From Thermoleophilia bacterium (GTDB lineage Bacteria > Actinomycetota > Thermoleophilia > Gaiellales > Gaiellaceae): DNA of 18,569 bases. This document shows positions 12,879 through 17,930 of the stretch, in pieces. The stretch lies in the NCBI GenBank assembly GCA_025934335.1, contig JAICYG010000043.1:1-18569 (forward strand). Reading direction: 5' to 3'. The position numbers and the translations under genes were made by a program. The stretch's first letter is position 1, and each line of letters begins with the position of its first letter. Below the pieces are notes generated by a model. That model worked only from the letters and a program-made list of their open reading frames with translations, did not search any database and was not told the origin of the DNA.

Positions 12879-13511
12879 TTACCGCCGGGTGGCGTACGCC
12901 GGGAGCGTGACCACCACGCGCGTGCCCGGCTCCGACGGGTCGACGCGGATCGAGCCGTGCAGCTGCTTGACGCGCTCCTCGATCGCCTCGAACGAGCGAC
13001 GGCGGCGCTCCGGCTCGGCGTCGTCGGCGACCACCGTCTCGAAGGCGCCGCCATGCTCGGCCTTCATCGTCACCTCGACGCGCGTCAGGGGCCCGCGGCG
13101 CACCGCCTGCTCGAGCAGCTCCCGGACGATCGTGTAGAGCGCGACCTGCGCCGTGGCGCCTACGCGCTCGGCGTCGGCGACGTCGAGGTCGATGCGGATC
13201 TGGTTCCGCGTCCCGACCTGGTCGGCGAGCGCCTGCAGCGCGGGGCCGAAGCCCTGGTCGCGCAGCACCACGGGCTCGAGCGCGAACGACAGATCACGCA
13301 GCTCCCTGATCGTTGCGCGCTGGCGCTCGAGCGCCGACTCGAGGACACTGCGGGCGTCCTCGAGCTTGTCCGTCACGATCGCGTGGAGCGCCGCGTCGAG
13401 CATGAGCGCGATCCCGGCCAGGTTCTGCACCGGCCCGTCGTGCAGGAACAGCGCGATGCGCCGCCGCTCGTCTTGCTCGGCGGCGATCAGCCGGTCGACG
13501 TCGTCAGTCAA
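12879..13511 (-). CDS. NarL-type soluble histidine kinase with degenerate ATP-binding domain
   Basis: Cytoplasmic sensor kinase of the HisKA_3 class, 210 residues, with no sensor or membrane domain. The dimerisation helix carries QDERRRIALFLHDGPVQ with phospho-acceptor His24. The ATPase domain is present but worn: the N-box, usually REALxNAxKHA, reads RELLEQAVRRG with Gln for the catalytic Asn; the DxG box reads ADDAEPE with Ala for Gly; the glycine-rich lid is replaced by an Arg/Glu-rich stretch, while PGTRVVVTLP is retained. It may be a poor kinase, a phosphatase, or a scaffold for the adjacent regulator. The TTG start at 13511 gives an eight-base overlap with the regulator; an in-frame ATG at 13544 is the alternative and adds eleven Arg/Ser-rich residues. 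Confidence 0.8.
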   Translation of the reverse strand: MTDDVDRLIAAEQDERRRIALFLHDGPVQNLAGIALMLDAALHAIVTDKLEDARSVLESALERQRATIRELRDLSFALEPVVLRDQGFGPALQALADQVGTRNQIRIDLDVADAERVGATAQVALYTIVRELLEQAVRRGPLTRVEVTMKAEHGGAFETVVADDAEPERRRRSFEAIEERVKQLHGSIRVDPSEPGTRVVVTLPAYATRR

Positions 13512-14127
13512 TGATCGCTTCGCGCAGCGCGATCGCGACCGCATGCGTGCGCGTGTCCGCTTCGAGCTTCGTGAGGATGTGCCTCACGTGGCTCTTGACG
13601 GTCTCCTGCGAGATGAAGAGCCGCTGCGCGACGTCGGCGTTCGACATGCCGTCCGCGAGCAGCTGGAGGATCTCCCGCTCGCGCGTCGTGAGCATGTCGG
13701 TCTGGTCCTTGCCGGAGAGGAAAGCCGGCATCAGCGCCGGGTCGACGTAGCCCTCGCCCTGAGAGACCTTCTCGATCGCGCGCACGAGCGTCTGGTGCGG
13801 CGCCTCCTTGAGGATGTAGCCCTTCGCGCCGCTCTCGAGGCCACGGCCGAGCAGCGAGCGCTCCGAGTACGCGGTGAAGATCAGCACCTTCGACTCCGGC
13901 ACTCTCTCGGTCAGCAGCTTCGTCGCCTCGAGCCCGTCCATGCCGGGCATCCGGACGTCCATGATCACGACGTCGGGCTTCCGCCGCTCGGCGAGCTCGA
14001 CAGCGGATGCGCCGTCGCCCGCCTCGCCCACCACCCGGATGTGGGGCGCACGCGAGAGGGAGAGCCGCAGGCCTTCCCGAACGACCTCGTGGTCGTCGAC
14101 GATGAGCGTCGTGATCTCGTCAGCCAT
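13504..14127 (-). CDS. NarL/FixJ-family response regulator
   Basis: Two-component response regulator of 207 residues. The receiver domain (1-~120) has the acidic pair Asp11-Asp12, phospho-acceptor Asp57 in PDVVIMDVRMPGMDG, switch Thr85 and Lys107, all canonical. A LuxR-type helix-turn-helix (about 144-200: LTTREREILQLLADGMSNADVAQRLFISQETVKSHVRHIL) binds DNA. It is first in an operon with the degenerate kinase and a 62-residue protein. The ATG is preceded by TAGGAT six bases upstream and no ribosome site, so the mRNA is probably leaderless. Regulated genes cannot be told from this window. Confidence 0.95.
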   Translation of the reverse strand: MADEITTLIVDDHEVVREGLRLSLSRAPHIRVVGEAGDGASAVELAERRKPDVVIMDVRMPGMDGLEATKLLTERVPESKVLIFTAYSERSLLGRGLESGAKGYILKEAPHQTLVRAIEKVSQGEGYVDPALMPAFLSGKDQTDMLTTREREILQLLADGMSNADVAQRLFISQETVKSHVRHILTKLEADTRTHAVAIALREAIID

Positions 14128-14133
14128 GTGGGG

Positions 14134-14139
14134 ATCCTA
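14134..14139 (-). promoter_or_regulatory. leaderless-type -10 (TAGGAT) for the response-regulator operon
   Basis: On the minus strand TAGGAT is followed by six bases and the ATG of the response regulator. The TAG of this hexamer is also the stop codon of the radical SAM gene upstream on the same strand. TTGTCC at 14155-14160 (minus) is a possible -35 with a short 15-base spacer. Confidence 0.5.
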
Positions 14140-15039
14140 CGCCGGGGTCAGGAGGGACAACTGCTCGTCGCGGGCCGGCGGCCGGGCCGCGACGAGCCGC
14201 CGGTCACGCACACCGTGCAGCTTCGCCAGCCGCCGTACCTCTTCCTTCACGGGCCGCGCGGCCGTGCGGGGGAGGTAGGCGCCGCGGGCGTATAGGCGCT
14301 CGTAGTCGGGCAGCAGCTCCGGCCAGTCGCGGGCGAGGCACTCGAGGAAGTGCTCGCGCGTCCCCGGGCGCAGGTAGAGGAGGTTCGCCCAGATCCCGCA
14401 CGCGCCGGCCTCGCGGGCGGCCGCGACGACCCGCTCGATCGAGTCCGGCCCGTCGGAGAGCCCGGGGAGGAGCGGCGCCATGCCGACGGAGGCGCGCACG
14501 CCCGCGTCCACCAGCACCCGGAGTGCCCTCAGCCGCTTCAGCGGCGGTGCCGTCCCGGGCTCCGTTGCGCGCCAGACGTCGTCGTCGACCGTGGGCACCG
14601 AGAACGTCACCGAGACGTCGGCGCGCGACGCAGCTTCTGCGAGCAACTCGGCGTCGCGCACGATCAGCGGACCGCGCGTGATCACGTGGAACGCGCTCGC
14701 CGTGTCGCGGAGCACCTCGACGCACGCGCGCGTGAGCCGGTAGCGACCTTCGGCGGGCTGGTACGGGTCGGTGGCGGCCCCGATCGCGATGCCCTCGCCC
14801 CGCCACGACGGCCGCGTGAGCTCGGCCCGCAACCGCTCGGCGACGTTGACCTTGACGCGGATCGAGGTGCCGTAGCGGTGGTCGGACGGGCGGTCGGCGC
14901 GGCGTTCGAAGGCACGCACGTAACAGAAGGTGCAGCGGTGCACGCAGCCCATGTAGGGATTGAGCGACCACGTGAAGGGCATGCCCTTGACGCGGTTCAG
15001 CGCCGCCTTGCAGGGCTCCTCTCGGTACTCGACCCGCAT
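14137..15039 (-). CDS. Rv2578c-family radical SAM protein
   Basis: Radical S-adenosylmethionine protein of 300 residues in the SplB-like/Rv2578c group. The [4Fe-4S] motif CVHRCTFC (Cys32, Cys36, Cys39; CxxxCxxC) follows the family's start, NRVKGMPFTWSLNPYMGC. Further landmarks are GIAIGAATDPYQPAEGRYRLTR, HVITRGPLIVRD, VSVTFSVPTVDDDVW and GVRASVGMAPLLPGLSD. The group is related to spore photoproduct lyase by sequence, but its substrate is not established. The ATG at 15039 is preferred to one six codons upstream because TATCAT lies exactly six bases before it and the homologous N-terminus begins there. It is divergent from the CNNM/CorC gene. Confidence 0.9.
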   Translation of the reverse strand: MRVEYREEPCKAALNRVKGMPFTWSLNPYMGCVHRCTFCYVRAFERRADRPSDHRYGTSIRVKVNVAERLRAELTRPSWRGEGIAIGAATDPYQPAEGRYRLTRACVEVLRDTASAFHVITRGPLIVRDAELLAEAASRADVSVTFSVPTVDDDVWRATEPGTAPPLKRLRALRVLVDAGVRASVGMAPLLPGLSDGPDSIERVVAAAREAGACGIWANLLYLRPGTREHFLECLARDWPELLPDYERLYARGAYLPRTAARPVKEEVRRLAKLHGVRDRRLVAARPPARDEQLSLLTPA

Positions 15040-15045
15040 CCACGC

Positions 15046-15051
15046 ATGATA
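15046..15051 (-). promoter_or_regulatory. leaderless-type -10 (TATCAT) for the radical SAM gene
   Basis: TATCAT on the minus strand is followed by six bases and the ATG at 15039. This repeats the spacing seen at other leaderless-type starts here and helps choose this start. Confidence 0.45.
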
Positions 15052-15082
15052 GAACACACGTTCGCTCCGGCCGAGTCGCAGC

Positions 15083-15088
15083 TATACT
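15083..15088 (+). promoter_or_regulatory. candidate -10 (TATACT) for the CNNM/CorC gene
   Basis: TATACT is the closest match to the TATAAT consensus in the window. TTCGCT at 15061-15066 is a weak -35 candidate with a 16-base spacer. Transcription from about 15095 would give a leader of about 57 bases before the ATG at 15152, long enough to include a short GTG-started reading frame. Confidence 0.5.
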
Positions 15089-15104
15089 TCGCGGACTGAT
15101 TCGC

Positions 15105-15155
15105 GTGGACGACGAGCTGCCGCCAAGTACGCGGGCGCCCCGGGGGCGCACATGA
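15105..15155 (+). CDS. possible 16-codon leader peptide overlapping the CNNM/CorC start
   Basis: A GTG-started frame of sixteen codons (VDDELPPSTRAPRGRT) ends with TGA inside ATGA at the CNNM/CorC start, the typical geometry for translational coupling. It lies just downstream of the TATACT -10. The peptide resembles nothing I know and there is no clear ribosome site, so it may be chance. Confidence 0.25.
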   Translation: MDDELPPSTRAPRGRT

Positions 15156-16465
15156 CGTTCCTCTTCGAGATGCTGGCCCTTGCGGGCCTGATCCTGTTGA
15201 ACGCGTTCTTCGTCGCGGCCGAGTACGGCCTCGTCACGTCGCGGCGAACGCGGATCATGGAGCTCGAGCACGAGGGGAACCGCCGCGCCCGCGCCGTGCT
15301 GCACATCACGAACGACCCGCCGCGCTTCATCTCGGCGATGCAGCTGGGTGTCACGATCTCGAGCCTCGCGATCGGCGCGCTCGGCGAGCAGGTGCTCGCC
15401 CACCACTTCGACTCGGTGATGGCCTCCTTCCTCGCGGTAGTGCTCGCGCTGCTGATCGTCACCTACCTGCACGTGGTGATCGGCGAGCTCGTCCCGAAAG
15501 GGATCGCGCTCGGGCATCCCGAGCGGATGGCGCTCGCCGTCTCGACGCCCGTGCGCATCTTCTTCCTCGTCTTCCGGCCGCTGATCTGGCTGCTGCAGGG
15601 GTCGACGGCGCTGATCCTGCGCGCGCTCGGCCTACAGCCGCCCGGGGCCGAGCACGAGGCGCATTCGGAGGCCGAGCTGCGGATGCTCCTCTCGTCGTCT
15701 GCGGAGCAGGGCGAGATCGAGCACGAGGAGCAGGAGATGCTCTACAAGGTCTTCGACTTCGCCGACAAGGAAGCCGCCGACGTGATGGTGCCGCGGCCGG
15801 AGGTGGTGGCGATCTCGATCGAGCTGCCCGCCGAGGAGGCGCTCAAGGCGGTGCTGGAGTCGCCGTTCACGCGATACCCGGTCTACCGGGCGTCGCTCGA
15901 CGACATCGTCGGCGTGCTCCACGTCCGCGACCTGATCGAGGCGATGCACGACCGGGGCATCGTGGCCGTCGACGTCGCGTCGCTCGTGCGCCCCGCGTAC
16001 ATGGTCCCGGAGACGAAGGACCTCGGCGCGCTGCTGACCGAGTTCCGGCGGACGAACCAGCACCTCGCGATCGTGATCGACGAGTACGGCTCGATGGAGG
16101 GCATCGTCACGCTCGAGGACCTGCTCGAGGAGATCGTCGGCGAGATCGAGGACGAGTTCGACCTGCCGGACGAGCAGGTCGAGCGGGTGGACGACGACAC
16201 GATCCGCATCGACGGCACGTTCCCGATCGACGACTTCAACGAGGAGTTCCACTGCGCCCTGCCGGACGAGGACTACCACACTGTCGCCGGCTTCGTGTTC
16301 GGCGAGCTGGGCCGCAGCGCCGAGCCCGGCGACGAGGTGACCCACAACGGCCTCCTCTTCCGCGTCGAGGCGCTCGAGGGCCAGCGGATCGACCGGCTCA
16401 CGGTCACCTTCCAGCCGTGGCAGCGGCCGGAGCTCGAGCGCGACGACGACGACGCGGCGGCGTAG
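15152..16465 (+). CDS. CNNM/CorC-family (HlyC/CorC) membrane protein with CBS pair
   Basis: Integral membrane protein of 437 residues, of the family linked to Mg2+/Co2+ efflux and formerly called hemolysins. Residues 1-~160 form the CNNM (DUF21) membrane domain, with NAFFVAAEYGLVTSRRTRI near 18-36, GVTISSLAIGALGE and GELVPKGIAL. An acidic linker (AEAELRMLL…GEIEHEEQEML) leads to a CBS pair (about 212-335; VMVPRPEVVAI, RYPVYRASLDDIVGVLHVRD, IVIDEYGSMEGIVTLEDLLEEIVGEI) that binds adenine nucleotides and senses Mg-ATP. The CorC_HlyC transporter-associated domain (about 345-425) and an Asp-rich tail end the protein. Length and order match the family. It stands alone, between a divergent gene and the AhpD-like pair whose -10 overlaps its stop. 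Confidence 0.95.
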   Translation: MTFLFEMLALAGLILLNAFFVAAEYGLVTSRRTRIMELEHEGNRRARAVLHITNDPPRFISAMQLGVTISSLAIGALGEQVLAHHFDSVMASFLAVVLALLIVTYLHVVIGELVPKGIALGHPERMALAVSTPVRIFFLVFRPLIWLLQGSTALILRALGLQPPGAEHEAHSEAELRMLLSSSAEQGEIEHEEQEMLYKVFDFADKEAADVMVPRPEVVAISIELPAEEALKAVLESPFTRYPVYRASLDDIVGVLHVRDLIEAMHDRGIVAVDVASLVRPAYMVPETKDLGALLTEFRRTNQHLAIVIDEYGSMEGIVTLEDLLEEIVGEIEDEFDLPDEQVERVDDDTIRIDGTFPIDDFNEEFHCALPDEDYHTVAGFVFGELGRSAEPGDEVTHNGLLFRVEALEGQRIDRLTVTFQPWQRPELERDDDDAAA

Positions 16466-16468
16466 GAT
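16463..16468 (+). promoter_or_regulatory. leaderless-type -10 (TAGGAT) for the AhpD-like pair
   Basis: TAGGAT is followed by six bases and the GTG at 16475. Its TAG is the stop codon of the CNNM/CorC gene. Hexamer and spacing are identical to those before the response regulator on the other strand. No -35 was recognised. Confidence 0.5.
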
Positions 16469-16474
16469 CAAGGC

Positions 16475-16693
16475 GTGGACGAGCTTCGCCCACTCGCCGC
16501 ACGCACACCGGACACGCGTCTCGCGGACTACCTCGCGAAGGTGCGCGACCGCGCCTATGGAGTCACCGACGAGGACGTGCAGGCGCTGAAGGACGCAGGC
16601 GTCACCGAGGACGAGATCTTCGAGCAGACGGTCGCGGCGGCGGTCTCGGAAGGGCTGCGCCGCTGGGACGCCGCGGAGCGAGTCCTCGGATGA
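16475..16693 (+). CDS. small AhpD/carboxymuconolactone decarboxylase-like half-domain protein
   Basis: Protein of 72 residues, all helical by appearance. The segment RAYGVTDEDVQALKDAGVTEDEIFEQTVAAAVSEGLRRWDAA resembles the second helical hairpin of AhpD/CMD proteins (…T-x-x-D-V-x-A-L-x-x-A-G-x-x-x-x-x-I-x-x-x-x-x-x-A…) and a similar segment in the next gene (LTEADAEQAYAAGVSRDALRDAARVAALFN). It contains no cysteine, so it cannot be a peroxidase alone. The GTG start follows a leaderless-type -10, and the stop is embedded in the ATGA start of the full AhpD-like protein, so the two are translationally coupled and probably form a complex or share a regulator. Family assignment rests on pattern recognition and is moderately sure. 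Confidence 0.72.
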   Translation: MDELRPLAARTPDTRLADYLAKVRDRAYGVTDEDVQALKDAGVTEDEIFEQTVAAAVSEGLRRWDAAERVLG

Positions 16694-17262
16694 GGCTCGA
16701 CGTGTTGAGCGGCGACCACGCGCCGCCCGAGGCGCTCGGCGTCGTGAAGACGCTCCTCTACCGGCCCGAGCTCTTCGGCGGCCCGTTCTCGGACGTGCTC
16801 GACGCGGCGATGCGCGGGGAGTCGGAGTGGAGCGCAGGCGAGCGAGAGCTCTTCGCGGGGTTCGTCTCGCACCTGAACCAGTGCCTCTTCTGAGCGGGCT
16901 CCCACGGCGCGGTCGCGTCGTACGCGCTCGGCGAGGAGGTCTGGGAGGCGGTCAAGGCCGACTGGCGCTCGGCGCCGGTCGACGAGCGCCTGCGCGCGGC
17001 TCTCGCCTTCGTCGAGAAGCAGACGTTGCGCCCGGACGACCTGACGGAGGCCGACGCCGAGCAGGCGTACGCCGCAGGTGTCTCGCGTGACGCGCTGCGC
17101 GACGCGGCACGCGTGGCTGCCCTCTTCAACATGATCATGCGCCTCGCCGACTCGTTCGCCTGGCAGGTTCCGCCGTGGGAGCGCCTGCTCGAACGCGCGC
17201 CTGCGATGCTCGCCGGCGGCTACGCCATGGGTGCCGTGCGCGATCGCTCCGGCGTGAAGTAG
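16690..17262 (+). CDS. AhpD-like protein with in-frame TGA at the catalytic Cys: predicted CxxU selenoprotein
   Basis: Alkylhydroperoxidase D/CMD-family protein of 190 residues if the TGA at 16891-16893 is read as selenocysteine. AhpD enzymes use C-x-x-C plus a Glu and His relay for thiol peroxidase or disulfide-reductase chemistry. Here the sequence reads ERELFAGFVSHLNQC-L-F-(TGA)-A-G-S-H, giving Glu53, Cys65, residue 68 and His72, the same spacing as Glu118, Cys130, Cys133 and His137 of mycobacterial AhpD. Only the second cysteine is replaced. After TGA the frame stays open for 122 codons with family-like sequence (ALFNMIMRLADSFAW) and ends in TAG just before the next promoter. A SECIS-like hairpin follows the TGA. 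Alternatives are a nonsense mutation (TGC/TGT to TGA) or base-calling error; no selA, selB or selC lies in the window to decide. Confidence 0.78.
16892..16929 (+). promoter_or_regulatory. candidate bacterial SECIS element
   Basis: Downstream of the in-frame TGA, ACGGCGC (16904-16910) pairs with GCGTCGT (16915-16921) through seven pairs, one a G-U, closing a four-base GGTC loop. The loop begins 17 bases after the TGA; in E. coli fdhF the GGUC of its loop begins 18 bases after UGA. An outer stem GAGCG/CGCTC (16892-16896 with 16925-16929) includes two bases of the TGA and gives a 38-base hairpin. No bulged U like that required by E. coli SelB is evident, and GC-rich DNA forms hairpins easily, so confidence is moderate. 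Confidence 0.5.
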
Positions 17263-17268
17263 TACCTT
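17263..17268 (+). promoter_or_regulatory. leaderless-type -10 (TACCTT) for the membrane-protein gene
   Basis: TACCTT starts directly after the TAG stop of the AhpD-like gene and is followed by six bases and the GTG at 17275. No -35 was recognised. Confidence 0.45.
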
Positions 17269-17274
17269 GCTGGG

Positions 17275-17886
17275 GTGCCCCTGAGACGCGACGGGCAGCT
17301 CGCGCTCGAAGGCCGCGGCCTCCTGCTGCTACCGGCCGCGGCGTTCGCCGTGCACCAGCTGCGGTACTGGCTCGCGTACGGGCCGCGCGCGAACGCCGAG
17401 CTCACCGCGCAGGGCCACTCGTACCTGCACTCGCTCGTTCCGTGGACGATCTTCGCGCTCGCCGCCGGAGGCGGGCTCTTCCTCCGGAGGCTCGTGGCGG
17501 CGGCCCGGACCGGGCGCGAGGACGGCGTCGGCCGCAGCTCCGCGCTCCGCCTCTGGGTCGTCTCGTGGCTCGGCCTCCTCGCCGTCTACGCGGTGCAGGA
17601 GACGCTCGAGGCATTCCTCGCGACCGGTCATCCGGGCGGCGCCGGCGGCGTCTTCGGCCACGGCGGCTGGTGGGCCGTTCCGGCGGCAGCCGTCGTCGCG
17701 GCGCTCGTCGCGACCCTGCTGCTCCTCGGCCGCGCGCTCCTGCGCCATGCGGCCACGGCCGCACGCGCCCGCGTGCGCGGATTCGGCGACGTGGTCGTCC
17801 CCGTGGGCGTCGCACCGGCACTCGTGCGGCCGCTCGCCCGGGCGGCGGCGGGCCGTGCGCCTCCGCGCCACCTCGCCGTCGGGTAG
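17275..17886 (+). CDS. four-helix membrane protein of unknown function
   Basis: Integral membrane protein of 203 residues. Four hydrophobic stretches are visible: about 15-34 (LLLLPAAAFAVHQLRYWLAY), 53-72 (VPWTIFALAAGGGLFL), 91-113 (LWVVSWLGLLAVYAVQETLEAF) and 131-153 (WWAVPAAAVVAALVATLLLL), followed by a basic, probably cytoplasmic tail. Charged or polar residues recur within or next to helices (His27, Arg30, His48, His52, Gln107, Glu108, Glu111, His118), suggesting a metal, proton or haem site. I do not recognise a named family. The GTG start follows a leaderless-type -10. A secreted protein with a WHDHR motif starts 44 bases downstream, and the two may act together at the membrane. Confidence 0.78.
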   Translation: MPLRRDGQLALEGRGLLLLPAAAFAVHQLRYWLAYGPRANAELTAQGHSYLHSLVPWTIFALAAGGGLFLRRLVAAARTGREDGVGRSSALRLWVVSWLGLLAVYAVQETLEAFLATGHPGGAGGVFGHGGWWAVPAAAVVAALVATLLLLGRALLRHAATAARARVRGFGDVVVPVGVAPALVRPLARAAAGRAPPRHLAVG

Positions 17887-17914
17887 CCGAGGACGCGCGG
17901 CCTGCGGGTCGCGC

Positions 17915-17923
17915 AGGAGGAGG
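17915..17923 (+). promoter_or_regulatory. strong ribosome binding site for a TTG-started gene
   Basis: AGGAGGAGG lies seven bases upstream of TTG at 17931. It decides this non-ATG start, which is followed at once by a signal peptide. Confidence 0.7.
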
Positions 17924-17930
17924 TTCGTCT

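Noticed and set aside
16690..16893. A separate 67-residue protein ending at the TGA
   Set aside because: It would end in the middle of the AhpD active-site motif, and family-like sequence continues in the same frame directly afterwards. The single selenoprotein reading, or a single-base nonsense change, explains it better.
17026..17262. A separate 78-residue gene starting at TTG after the TGA
   Set aside because: No ribosome site or -10 precedes it, and its sequence is simply the C-terminal half of the AhpD domain.
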